The notes under the pieces are model-generated. The model did no database searches and was not told the DNA's origin. It was given only the letters and a program-made list of their open reading frames with translations. The position numbers and the translations under genes are program-made. A stretch of DNA of 64,000 nucleotides, taken from Cornus controversa. Taxonomy: Eukaryota; Streptophyta; Magnoliopsida; Cornales; Cornaceae. The stretch spans positions 55,776,033-55,840,032 of the forward strand of contig CM048845.1 of the NCBI GenBank assembly GCA_026545225.1, read 5' to 3'. Shown in pieces: positions 11,485-22,124 of this stretch (position 1 is its first letter; each line of letters starts with the position of its first letter).

Positions 11485-11486
11485 AC

Positions 11487-11735
11487 TGTAATACCCCGCT
11501 CCAACACATGGTATGATATTGTCCGCTTTGGGCCTGAGCCCACACGATTTTGCTCTTGGGTTTACCCTAAAAGGCCTCATACCATTTGAAGAGAACATAC
11601 TACATATAAGCACATCCCCTTTTCCACACCCAGGCGATGTGGGATTGAGCACCCTGCACCCTGTCAGTGTGGTAGCTCAGCCCAGTGTCTGTCTTCGCAC
11701 CTGCCCACTCACACCCGTCCACAAAGGTTACTACA
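11487..11735 (-). mobile_element. TRIM LTR d with truncated internal region
   Basis: LTR d (11487-11651, 165 bp) is nearly identical to LTRs a-c. It is followed by the first 84 bases of the TRIM internal region, which breaks off at ttactac. It supplies the LTR missing after 4567, so the original array ran LTR a, internal, LTR b, scar, LTR c, internal, LTR d, partial internal. Confidence 0.8.
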
Positions 11736-11739
11736 CCAA

Positions 11740-12877
11740 CCACCGCTAAAATCCAAAATACAAGCACGAGGAATATCCTCTAATATTTGAATTGTACACT
11801 CCGATTGTCCTTCAGTTTGAGGTTGAAATGTTGTGCTAAAATGCAACTCTATTTCCAATACTATTTGAAACCCCTGCTAGAATCTAGAGGTAAATCATGG
11901 ATCCCTATTTGACACAATGGATACCAGAACTCCACGTCACCTCACAATTTGCTCCACATACGGCCTACTAAGTATTCTCACATCATCTGTTAATCTCATA
12001 GACAAGAAGTGTGATGTCTTAGTCAATCTGTCAACAACAACCCAAACTGTATCATTAGCTTTGTTCGACCTTGGAAGTCCCATGAGAAAGTCCATGGTAA
12101 TATGTTCCCACTTCCACTCTGCCACTAGTAATGGTTCCAATAACCCAACGGGTTTCTGATATTTTGTCTTTACTTATTGTCAAGTAAGGCATCTCGCCAC
12201 AAATTGTGCCACATCCCTCTTCATACCATGCCACCAATACTGGAGCCTCAAATTGTGATACATCTTCGTAACCACCGGGATGGACTACAAAACGAGAGTG
12301 ATGAAAGTCTTATAATACATCCTCACGACAGTTAAAAGAGACTACCATCAACCCTCTTAACTACAGACCCCATCCGAATTCAAGGTATAATCTTTTATTG
12401 CCGTAGTGCTAACAATCTGTTAGCGAATTGCCTCTAACTCATGATCTTGTTTCTGTGCCTCAATCACATTGCTCACAAGTATATGTTGAGCTACCAAACT
12501 AAACAACGTAGCTTTCTTACTGTCATCACTGAAATATAATCCCAACTCTGAGAAATATTTCATCATTTTACATTCTCAAATGGCTATACTAGCTAGAGTC
12601 CCGTGAGACTTCCTGCTTAATGCACCTGCCACTATATTTGCCTTCCCCGGATGATATTGCAAATCAAAGTTGTAATCCTCTATGTACTCAATCCATCATC
12701 TTTGTCTTATGTTGAAGTCTTTTTAGGAAAAAAGGTACTTGAGACTCTTGTGATCCGAGTACACCTCGAATTTCTCACCATACAGGTAGTGTCTCCATCA
12801 CTTCAAGGCAAAGATCACCGCTGCTAGTTCTAAATCATGCGTAGGATAATTATACTCATGAGTCTTTAATTGTCTAG
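11740..12877 (-). pseudogene. Chromovirus Tek2 pol, integrase and RNase H half
   Basis: On minus, the frame at 11937-12140 carries the W-K-W-E-H-I-T-M-D-F start of the integrase core and V-V-V-D-R-L-T-K. Between 12640 and 12877 the sequence reads as RNase [12 protein letters not shown], then Y-L-Y-G-x-K, then Y-S-D-H-K-S-L-K-Y. The reading continues without loss into 37121-37350 once the 24-kb insertion and one copy of its ACCTA duplication are set aside. It has in-frame stops (one just before the W-R-H-Y block) and is truncated at the left against the TRIM remnant. Confidence 0.8.
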
Positions 12878-12882
12878 ACCTA
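12878..12882. repeat. Target site duplication ACCTA, left copy (AthA)
   Basis: ACCTA occurs immediately before the LTR start TGATTCGTG and again immediately after the far LTR end (37116-37120). Five bases is the usual size for Ty3/gypsy integration. Confidence 0.9.
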
Positions 12883-14395
12883 TGATTCGTGTGTGAGTGT
12901 GACTCAAAAATATATCAATTAAAAATTTCCACACTTCGCAATAGAACGAATTCCTTGCAGAATAAGGCTATCGAAAGGGGTATCGTACCTCAGGGATTAT
13001 GGTATGATGAGTTGGAATACAGAATTAACTTTAATTAAATTTATAAGAAAAGAATTCTGATTTTTAAACTAATTAAAAAGATAAAATAAAATAAATCAAA
13101 GTAAACAAGATAATGAAGATAATATGAGAGAAATCTAGGGTGTTTGACTTCACCACTAACTCCACAATCAATGGTCAATTGAATCAACTATAGGGGAATT
13201 ACATCATGCATAAGTGGTGTTGGTGGCTACAAGCTCACCTTCATCCGTCAAGAAGATAACATATGATTAAGGCTAAGCCATGGACTATCTTCGATTGGCA
13301 TGGGCCATCTGCCTAACTACTCTAATCTAGGGTGCAGTATGGTTCATCTTCTCTAGGCATAATCCATCAAAGCTCATAACAATATATTCAGTGATTACCA
13401 TTGTGTAATAATCTCTCTCATGATCACAGAAAATAAGAGAGATTGAGTTCAATAACAACAACTAAATATCTAAGACAAGATAAGAAATCATTGAGATTGA
13501 ATTTACAAGACTTTTATTGCTCAATTCTATAATAAGAATCCTCTGAATTACACAATCTATGCATGTATATAAAGGTCCCCAATAATTAAAACAATCAAAC
13601 CATTGATGCTTTGTTAGGGCTACATCAAAACCCTAGTGGATGAACTACCGCTCATGGTAGAAGAAAAAGCTTCCACTGTTGAGGAAGAAGACATCATCTT
13701 TCCGAATTCTGCGTATGACTTTTTCTCCAATGGCTCTGCGATATGTTTCTGTTCTCTTCTCAGCCCTCTCAGACTCTCCAAGCTCTGTTCTCTCTGTCTA
13801 ATCTTTTTCCAGCTCTGCCTCCAAGTCTTCACTTTATTCCCCAAGAGAATACACCAAAGTCCTAATCCAATTAGGAATAAATTAGGGTTTCCCGCAGCAC
13901 TAATCAGGTGGGTTTTTCCTGCTGACTTCGGCCCAACTTTTGACCCACTAGAAGTCCGATTTACGGAATTTTCGTGAAATACAAAAGTGTGCAGAATCAA
14001 ATTTTGTTCAACCTGAAGCGAGAATTATGTCAATTTGAGGCTCGAAAATAAGACTTCTAGTCCGTTTTCCAAAACGGGATTAAGACTGTATTATGCGCAG
14101 ATTTGGGCTTCAGGCCCGAAACCTTCTTAAGCAGTTGTTATTCTCTTGGACCTCTTTCTTGGGCTGATTTGAGTTGAAATAAATGGTTGAGTGAATCTCG
14201 TTGATGTAGGCTTCATCTCACCATCTTGGATGTCTTCTTTAAAAGCCCAAAAGCTTGGTTTTAACTGAAATAATCCTTAAGGCCCTGAAAATACAGAAAA
14301 CACTAAAACAAAGTAAAATCACAAAATAATCTATCACTAAGAGAATAAAATACATAAGTTAAGAGGCTAGAATGCGTAACATTCAACGCCGATCA
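12883..14395 (-). mobile_element. 3' LTR of outer Athila-like element AthA
   Basis: This 1513-bp LTR runs from TGATTCGTG to GCCGATCA and matches 35602-37115 along its whole length. By eye there are about 25 substitutions and one single-base indel. On minus, a TATA-like TTTATATAC lies at about 13566-13575 with transcription expected leftwards. ORFs of about 113-126 codons occur on both strands of both LTR copies because the sequence is duplicated; they match no family I know and are not called genes. Confidence 0.9.
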
Positions 14396-14409
14396 CACCC
14401 CCAAACTTA
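14396..14409 (-). promoter_or_regulatory. Polypurine tract of AthA
   Basis: On minus, GTTTGGGGGTG runs directly into the LTR start TGATCGGCG. AthB has the same GTTTGGGGGTG at its own 3' LTR (19054-19066). Confidence 0.85.
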
Positions 14410-16086
14410 CATATTGCTAGTCCCTTAGCAATAGAATAAAACAAAACTAAAACAAAGAAACTAACAAATACTAACTAAACTACCCAACTCCACTTTCGTG
14501 GGAGAAACGATTGCATTTAGCATATGCAACAAGCCTTTAAACCCCTAGGTTCCCCCTAGTGGACGAGTATAGTCTCGTGAGGGTTTCCAAAAATGTTACC
14601 CACAAACATTCAAAATTCTGTTTCAACATTAGTTCAAGAAGAAGATTACAATATATAGTTACAAGCTTGCATTCAAGAATAATTTCAAACTTTCAAATTC
14701 TATAATTCAAATCAATGGTCCTCATGCATAATTCACATCAACATATCTCAAAAGAACCAACTCTAGCTCCCTGGTGTAAAGTGAACTAGCAATCATCTTA
14801 TGTAGCATAACCAAGTTCTGAATATATTAAGGCACATACCCTTTCAACTCACTAGCTCCCCTTATTGAACTCATACTTCCCAACATGCATACATGACTTT
14901 TTCATCACTTTTTCTTTTCATTCCTTTTTTTCATTGCTTTATTGGTTGTGCAATATCTTAATTTATTAAGCTTTCTGAAAGATCCATGTAGCAAGCTTTC
15001 AGTCAGTGACTCCCAAACCAGATGGCTTTAGGGCACTAGGCTTTGAGATACCTTGAAGACCTAATTACTCGAATCAGTCAGGCTACAAATCAAGACAACC
15101 AATGCTCATCTTTTCTCACCCTTTCACTTTTGACGCGAACACTCGGTGCTTCCTGAGGCATAGAGGCCCGGTTACTCATGAAAAGGATCAAATTGATTTG
15201 CTTATTCATCACTTTTTTTTTCTTTCTTTTTTCACTTCTTTTCTTTCTTTTTTTTCATTGAAGTCAAGTATAACACATCATCGGTACTCATTCTCAAGAG
15301 ATACTAATTAATATCAAGCATATGTAACTCAATAACTCAAAACCAAAGTTTATACCCCACAAAATTCTGTTAGTGTGTCTGTGCATGTAAGGAAACTAAA
15401 ATTAATCACCCCAAAACATGTTATTGCAAACTATGATTAAAACCACTTAATTTAAACCATAGTTTCCAAAAATTTAAAACATACTCAAATATTGCAAGTT
15501 ATGCACCTACATAAGGTATTAATCCCTTGAATAATGTCAAAACATTCTATCTAAAAACAAAACAAAATAGAATAAAAAACAAATTAAGAAAAAATAAAAT
15601 AAAATAAAATCCTAATACAAAAAGAATTTCACACAAATTTCCCCCCATATTATATTAAAGCAATCAAATAGGCATCGCCTCACCCCCAAACTTAAACTGT
15701 ACATTGTCCTCAATGTACACCCAATTAAAGCATAGAGAAGAGTAAGAACGATGTTACCAGAAATCCAGAGTACTGGAAAGAAAATAGAGTACATCACTAG
15801 CATGAAGGCAATGAAAGCACACCCCCAAACTTGGATGTTAAAACCTGTCAAAACAAACCACTATACCCCAAAGATCAAGTGAAATAGTATGGGTGAAAAT
15901 AAATATGAAAGAGAAAAATCCTAAAAAAAATAAAATATTTTTTTCATTTTTCATTTTTTTTTTGATTGAGATTAAAATCCTAACTACAAAAAGAAAAATA
16001 AAAACTAAAAATAAAATAAAATACAAAAGATGGTTACCTTCCTGTCAAGGGTGTGGTGGTGACTGAGCATCTGGATCCAAGTTTGC
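14410..16086 (-). other. AthA 3' untranslated region with repeated PPT-like blocks
   Basis: This is long non-coding AT-rich sequence between ORF3 and the LTR. Extra copies of the CACCCCCAAACTT block (GTTTGGGGG on minus) occur near 15683 and 15822; the first is followed by a cattgtcctcaatg inverted pair also found in AthB near 20185. A TTC/TTT-rich patch lies at 15210-15260. No coding signal was found. Confidence 0.6.
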
Positions 16087-17268
16087 TTAACGCATCAGTG
16101 CACGCATCATCCTCCTCATCTCTAGTTGCTCTAGGCGAGTGTCACGGAAGTGATCCGCCATCTCTGTTCTCATTGCTCCAAACTGTGTGGAGACCGCTGT
16201 CTGTAGGGTGCCAAACTGGGCTGTCAACCCAGCAATCTACCCCTCTAAATATTGATAATCATGGCCACCAGCCTGTGCATGCACCTCTTCTTCCTCTGCC
16301 CCCATCTCTTCTGGATCTTCCACCGGTGGTGGTATATCTATATGCTCTCCTCCCTGGGCCAACCGAGATACCTCACTAGGCGCCGCTATGACTCTCTGGT
16401 GCATATGAGATCGACTCAGGTTCCAGTCATGCATGCCATAATGAAGATCACGTGGAAAGGCAAGCTCATCCTCATGGACTGCATACCCCTGTGCCACAAG
16501 CAACTGGTGAATAATAGTAGGGAATGGAAACTCCCAGTCACTTGCACTGTCTGGTGCCTTGGCTACAACCTTGGAATAAAACTTCTCCATCTGGCCCCAG
16601 ACAATCTGTGGAAATGACAGCCAATGCCCAAAATGTATGGCACATAATGATCTGAGGAACTCTTGACGTCTCTCGGTTTTATGTCCAATTGGACATACAT
16701 TCTTGAGTAGAATAGCGTCAAGGAACCATAAATGATTTGGCATTGAAGATTTAGAAGCTGCATTCCTTTTCGGCCCAGAAAATTGGTTGGCACACAAACG
16801 TGCAACCACATTACCCACTGACAACTCGTCGGGTAAAGGAGTATAGATATGAGATAAATCAGCCGGGCACTCATGAGGACAACCCATGGCAATGGCAATG
16901 GATGACATGTCCACCCGAACTATTGTTCCATCTACGGAAGAAGTAAGCACATCCCGCTCATCAGGTGTCGGCATTAAATTCTGATAAAATACCTTGACAA
17001 GCCTCGGGTAAATAGTAGATGAGAGTGGAACAAAAATGGATGCCGACCGACGACGACGAATGTCGGAAATCCCCCATCGTGTCTCGAGAAACATACCATA
17101 AAGTTCGGCTATGTCAAACGTGGTTTCGAAGTTCAAAGCCCTTGGATGCCATCTCTCTTGAATACCTTCTCGGCGAGATCGTGAAGAACCTGTGGTCGGA
17201 TCATGCCTCGCTCGGCGAGGATTACGTGAACTTGAAGCACCTTGGTGACTTACTCTTTTCGGTGTCAT
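16087..17268 (-). pseudogene. AthA ORF3, putative plant transposon protein, nonsense codon near the end
   Basis: The open frame 17268-16237 gives 343 residues. Its middle shows blocks shared with AthB ORF3: R-L-V-K-V-F-Y, W-F-L-D-A-I-L-L-K-N, E-R-R-x-E-F-L-R-S-L and V-W-G-Q-M. This is the domain often labelled putative plant transposon protein in Athila-type elements. It sits at the place called env-like in older Athila descriptions, but I see no signal peptide or convincing membrane span. The N-terminus is basic and the C-terminus acidic. After a TAG at 16237-16239 the same frame stays open to 16087 and reads as an amphipathic helix rich in M, R and Q, so the stop probably truncates a longer protein. 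Function is unknown. Confidence 0.75.
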
Positions 17269-17623
17269 AGAAGTAGAAAAAGTGTGGTTGAGAAATTAAA
17301 TCGAACACTTGGCGTGCACAATTAACTTGTACCCTTCAACCACCTCTTTTCGGCAATTTTTTCACCCAAATCGAACAAATGAATGCACCAAATTGATCCC
17401 CCAAACTTGGTCTTCAAAAGCCCTCAAAAAGATTTGAATAAATTCTTCAAAGAAAAATTTCACTTACTTTGATGTTGAACTTGAAAAAGTGAGATCTTCT
17501 TTTGAGAACTAGTGATTTTTGATCCAATTTGATGTTAAAGTTGATGATGATCAATGTTGAATTCTTGTATAATAATCACCAATTGAAGAAAATAATCTTT
17601 TGGATGATGTAGGACTTGAATTG
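17269..17623 (-). other. AthA spacer upstream of ORF3 (left part)
   Basis: This is AT-rich non-coding sequence between the ORF3 start and the AthB insertion. It continues on the other side of AthB at 30664. No repeat or gene is seen here. Confidence 0.6.
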
Positions 17624-17628
17624 GAGTT
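17624..17628. repeat. Target site duplication GAGTT, left copy (AthB)
   Basis: GAGTT directly precedes the LTR start TGATGTGG, and the same five bases follow the far LTR at 30659-30663. The position is inside the pol-ORF3 spacer of AthA. Confidence 0.9.
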
Positions 17629-19053
17629 TGATGTGGTCGGAACTAAATTATATTGCAAGCTTAATTTTGCCCTTTTTATCAAAATATAATTTAACCACTC
17701 GCAAGAGCACGAATCTTTGCAGATAAGGTTCTATATAGAGGGTATCGATCCCACGAGGACTAGTCGTTAATTGTCATAGAGAAAGATTAATTCTACTTTA
17801 ATTCAAACAAAACAAGTTTTTGGTTTTGTGTTTAAAGCTATTGCATAAAGGAAATGACAATAAAATTAAAGAGTAAAGTTGGGAGAGAGAACTAGGGTTG
17901 GTTTCCACCCCTAGCCATTCACATGTTCATAAGTGTAGCAAGCAAGGGATTCATTAATTAAATGCCTAACAATGTCATTAGGCTTGTGACCTCAATGACA
18001 TATCAAAAGATCAATGTGTGTGCTAACCTATCATAATCCATCTTCAACAAGCATAGCTCTTCAACCTAACTAACTACCTACTTACTCTACTCTCTAAGTG
18101 AACACTACATGCATCCAAACTACCTTGTCTTGGCATGGTCTATACAAACTAGCATCACACATTCATTTAAACACCATTATCTAGCCATCATTTGCACTTC
18201 TTGTGGAATATGCAAATGTTGTGCATTCAAGTGACAAAACCTACTCTAAGACAAGAATAAATTCCATATCAAATGAATATATAAAAGAAATGTATTTGTG
18301 TACATAATCACTAGGCTAAATAATCAACATTTAATTACAAGTCCCAAGAGCTACAAAGATGAACAAGTTTACATGGCTAGGGGTTGAAACCAACACCCTA
18401 GTAGAAGAGTTAGTTGCTCATGGTTGCCTTGCACCCTTCCATTGATGAAGAGAATGAAGCTTCTTGGTCTGGTTCAGCCCTTCCTCTTCCTCTCCCGAAG
18501 GTCTCTCTCTTCTTCCTCTAATTTGTATGTGTTGAGAGATATGTGAGATATGTGGCTTTTTGGTGCTTTTTGTATGCTTTTTGGCTCCTTTGGGCCCACC
18601 ATATATATATATATATCATTATATATATCTCTTGTATCAAGAAGGCCCCCAAAAGTCTTGTTCAAGTCAGACAATCCCCTTAAGTCGTGCAAAAAGGGGG
18701 ATTTTGTTGCAAGTGGGAGAGCAGGTGAGCAAGTGGCCAAGTGGGCTCTGCAGCATTTCGATTGATCGAAATTGCATTTCGATTGATCGAGATTTCGATC
18801 AATCGAAATGAGATTTCGATCAATCGAAATTTCGATTGATCGAAATCCACATCTCGATTGATCGAAATGCCTTGGCAACAGTTTCTGATTTCATCTCTTG
18901 ACTGCAGAAAACTTCCAACTTTGCTCCATTTACTCCAATACCTGCAATACATCAAAAACACAAAAATACCGTAAACATATCTCGGTAAACGCAAAAACGG
19001 AACTAACGTATGCAATAAAGAGGGTTCAAATGCATAGAATTGAACACTTATCA
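17629..19053 (-). mobile_element. 3' LTR of inner Athila-like element AthB
   Basis: This 1425-bp LTR runs from TGATGTGGTCGG to CACTTATCA, the same length as the 5' LTR at 29234-30658. Comparing by eye I find only three differences (near 17767, 18510 and 18750), all A/G exchanges. That marks a recent insertion. It contains the dyad array at 18755-18868 and alternating TA runs near 18600-18630. ORFs across it (for example 18474-18878) repeat in the other LTR and translate the dyads as low-complexity peptide. Confidence 0.95.
18755..18868. repeat. Dyad array TTCGATYRATCGAA in AthB 3' LTR
   Basis: Six copies of a 14-16-base dyad (TTCGAT, two-base centre, ATCGAA) lie at 18755, 18776, 18792, 18813, 18831 and 18852. 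Three read ...CA... at the centre and three ...TG..., that is, both orientations. The last two of the middle group abut without a spacer. The same array is at 30360-30473. Confidence 0.9.
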
Positions 19054-19066
19054 CACCCCCAAACTT
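19054..19066 (-). promoter_or_regulatory. Polypurine tract of AthB
   Basis: On minus, TAAGTTTGGGGGTG leads directly into the 3' LTR at 19053. It would prime plus-strand DNA synthesis. Confidence 0.85.
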
Positions 19067-20870
19067 ACATATTGCTAGTCCCTTAGCAATACAATATTAC
19101 AAAAATGAAATCAACTATCTTATACAAAAGTTTAATCATGCTCAGTCATCAACTAGATAAAGGGCGCTCATCCATTCATTTCACAATTGGCAAATGCAAC
19201 AAGTATTACAGAACTATGTGGTCATTAGCAAAAATGGACTTTCACAAGCTATAAATGAACGACAGTCCCCACATGCTGGCCAGCCCGAACAACTATAACA
19301 ATTCCAACCCCAAAATCCTCTTTGAAAAGTGAACATGCATTCTAACGTGTGGCTTTTGTCATATTTGGAGAAGAAAACGAACAAATCTGTTTTTAAGAGA
19401 AAAACTCATTGAAAATGCTCAACCCGGCTGTTTCATTATCACAAAACATTCATGATTGCTCATGTGCGGATGACCGTGCAATGCTTAGCTCTTTTTGCTT
19501 TCTTGTAAGCCCATGTAGCGGCATTGGGCCAATGACTCCCAAACCAATTGGTTTTAGGGCATTAGGCGAAGAAGCACCCCTCGGACTTAATAACCGAGCT
19601 TACAAGGCGATGAGCGTAAGCAAGCCATCCGCTTATTACTGCTCAACCTTACACACTTTTACACGAATATTTCCTGCTTTGAGGCATAGAAATCCGGTTT
19701 ATTTAGTGAGAAGGCTTATTGCATATTTTTCTCTTTTTATTTCTTCTTTTTTTTTTTTTTTTTTTTTACAACAACCGGAAGAACTTATTCTTTAAGATGT
19801 TCAGATAAAAACAGAAATTTTCAAAAATTCTCCCTCAGACTTATACCCCACAATTTAAACTGCATGTGTGCGAATTTGTGCGGTTAAGGACAAATTTAGG
19901 GCAAGAATTGTACGTGCTCGAGTTTGGACAATAATGTAGACCGCTCTAGCCTACTATAAAGCTTGCAAAAGTGCGGGTATTTACAATGTTAAAGTTCTTA
20001 ACTACCTGCTGCATTTACCTCGGACATTTATTCGAATGATCTTCCTTTACAAAGCAAGACATCATAGCAAGCATGCAAAAATATCACAGAAAAAAACTGC
20101 TCTACAATGACACTCAATATAATGACTGAACATTGCATGCATATGCAAGTGGTATAGCATACCGCACCCCCAAACTTATATGCAACATTGTCCTCAATGC
20201 TTGGACAAGAAGAGCAAGGAAAGAAGTTACCGGGATGGCAGAATGCGAGAAAAATGGAATTCCACAGCAGCGGTCATCCTGTAAATAAGAAAAATCTGCA
20301 CAGAATACCAACTGGATACCACGAGCATTACGAGGAACAAAAAGTAGATAAATAGAACATAATGAAATACTTATGCACAAACAGACAATGCCAATATCAC
20401 TGTAAATCTAATGGTCTGAACTGGTGTTTCCCGATTGTCTAAGAGGTCTATGCGACAAGATATTGACTATCCAGGCGCGCTAACGTATAGCACGCAAAGG
20501 GGCTGCCTTTCTTTATTACCGCCATACTGTGTTGAAGCAATCTCAACAGTATTGAGAATTAAAACCAGGCGGTAATAAACGGAAATCATCAACTGAATCG
20601 CATATAACAATTAGACAAGTGGTACTACATACATAGTCAAAGTCTAGAGAACAGATAAATTGACGGAAAGCAAAAAGAAAAGGCAGTAAAGATAACACAT
20701 GTCATAAAAGCAAATATAAATGTATTCCATATAGATGAAAATGCGTTTCAGTACAAAGGGTACATGTAGGCGGAATACGCAAAAAGAAACTAAACATGGC
20801 CAACATGGCCTATCAAAAATAAAGAAAGAAAAATACAGAAAGTAAAGCATAAAAGGTGAATAAAGTGCAG
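19067..20870 (-). other. AthB 3' untranslated region
   Basis: 1.8 kb lies between ORF3 and the LTR. It includes a second PPT-like block (cacccccaaactta near 20164) followed by a cattgtcctcaatg inverted pair, and a T-run near 19745-19767. Short frames such as 19409-19795 and 20114-20380 show no recognisable domain. No gene is called. Confidence 0.6.
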
Positions 20871-22124
20871 CTACTCGAGGGCGGGTGGTGGTGGTGGTGG
20901 CTCGGTGGGAGCAGAAGTGGAGGTGGAGGCTCGACCTGCGAACAGGAACTGCAGATCCTGCCGGAAGGCTCGGAACTCATCTAAGATCGCTCTCTGGCCC
21001 TGCACCAGAGAAGAAATGTCCGTCCGAATACCCGCCAGCTGACTCTGCGTCACCTGGACGTGCTCGTCAAAACCCTGCTGGAGCCGCTCTACGTCAGCCG
21101 CCAGGCAGGAATAGCCTGTCGCTAAGATATCATGCCGCTCTGCAGCGACATCCATCTCCTCGTCCTCCATCTCCTCGTCCTCCGCCTCAGCCCCTGCTGG
21201 CTCTCCCTCATCCATCTCCACCGGGGCATCCATATCTACATCGTCTGGTGGATCACCCTGATGGTCCTGTCGCTCTAAGTGTCGCCTCACCCGATCCCAC
21301 TGAGTAGATGTGAAGCGGGTGGGCGGTGCCAACTGAATGTCAGTCCGACTGACTGGTATACTGGCACTGCTGAGAAAAACGACGATCAGGAATGGAAAGG
21401 GAAGCTGCCAACTCGCTGCTCTCTTCTTCCTCTTGTTGATAAGGCCATCCCAAACTTTGTGCATCTGCCCCCAGATAAGCGATGGGACAGAAAACCAAGT
21501 GCCCGTATGGAAAGCATAGAGGCAACGGAGGAGGTCGCCCCTGCGCTCTGCCACGTGCTGCAGCGGACACGCGTTCTTGAGGAGAACGGTGTCCAGGAAC
21601 CAATATCTGCTCGGGCACATCGATTTGGACGTGCAGTTGCGACGGGGTGTGGTAAACTCCCCGCCACACATGTCCATCACCATCGAGAAGAGCGTAGTGT
21701 CGGCTGGGAGCGCGGCTCTATAAAGTGGCTGACCGTCCGGGCCAACCATATCCGTCGGCTGCTGGTGAGGAATGCCGAGCATATGAGCAATCCGGCTCGG
21801 CGTAATCGTGATCGTGACCGTGGCCACGGTAGTCTCGAGTGTATCTGGCGCTGTGCAGGAGTAGGTCATATGCTCGTAAAAGACCTGCACTAGGCGCTCG
21901 TGTGCCACGTCTGTGGGAGGCACACATAGCCGATCGAGGCGACGCCTCCTGAGCTCGGCAACCGTCCACTCGGTGTCGGGACGCCTCTCAAACTCGGCTA
22001 AGTCGAAAACCTGCTCCGGGTGGAACTTCCGAGACCGGAAGGCTCGCCCGGGCACGTCACGAACAGCACCGGCGGCGTTCTTCACTCTTGCCATGGCCGC
22101 GGAACAGTCTGCACTGGATTCCAA
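20871..22124 (-). CDS. AthB ORF3, putative plant transposon protein
   Basis: An intact 417-codon frame sits between pol and the 3' LTR. Residues about 45-260 align with AthA ORF3: E-R-L-V-Q-V-F-Y, a P-H-x-x-P-T-D block, W-F-L-D-T-V-L-L-K-N, E-R-R-x-D-L-L-R and I-W-G-Q-M. Residues about 290-330 are strongly acidic, about 335-395 look like a coiled coil (V-E-R-L-Q-Q, Q-S-Q-L-A, I-L-D-E-F), and the end is S/T- and P-rich. There is no signal peptide or clear membrane helix. The gene is far more GC-rich than its surroundings, which opens long antisense frames such as 21279-21893 (+). It could be a nuclear or particle-associated accessory protein, but its function is unknown. I chose the first ATG; a second Met 10 codons on is equally possible. 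Confidence 0.8.
   Translation of the reverse strand: MESSADCSAAMARVKNAAGAVRDVPGRAFRSRKFHPEQVFDLAEFERRPDTEWTVAELRRRRLDRLCVPPTDVAHERLVQVFYEHMTYSCTAPDTLETTVATVTITITPSRIAHMLGIPHQQPTDMVGPDGQPLYRAALPADTTLFSMVMDMCGGEFTTPRRNCTSKSMCPSRYWFLDTVLLKNACPLQHVAERRGDLLRCLYAFHTGTWFSVPSLIWGQMHKVWDGLINKRKKRAASWQLPFPFLIVVFLSSASIPVSRTDIQLAPPTRFTSTQWDRVRRHLERQDHQGDPPDDVDMDAPVEMDEGEPAGAEAEDEEMEDEEMDVAAERHDILATGYSCLAADVERLQQGFDEHVQVTQSQLAGIRTDISSLVQGQRAILDEFRAFRQDLQFLFAGRASTSTSAPTEPPPPPPALE

Noticed and set aside
13620..14000. Minus frame of 126 codons with a plus overlap of 113 codons (also 36364-36720)
   Set aside because: Lies in the AthA LTR and is duplicated only because LTRs are. The third LTR copy (45268-46774) does not keep it open.
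18474..18878. 134-codon minus frame, repeated at 30079-30483
   Set aside because: It translates the dyad array of the AthB LTR as low-complexity sequence. An array-driven frame, not a gene.
21279..21893. 204-codon plus frame antisense to AthB ORF3
   Set aside because: Explained by the high GC content of ORF3; no homology recognised and no counterpart opposite AthA ORF3.
20871..22124. ORF3 as an envelope gene
   Set aside because: Position fits older Athila env-like naming, but no signal peptide, cleavage site or membrane anchor is visible.
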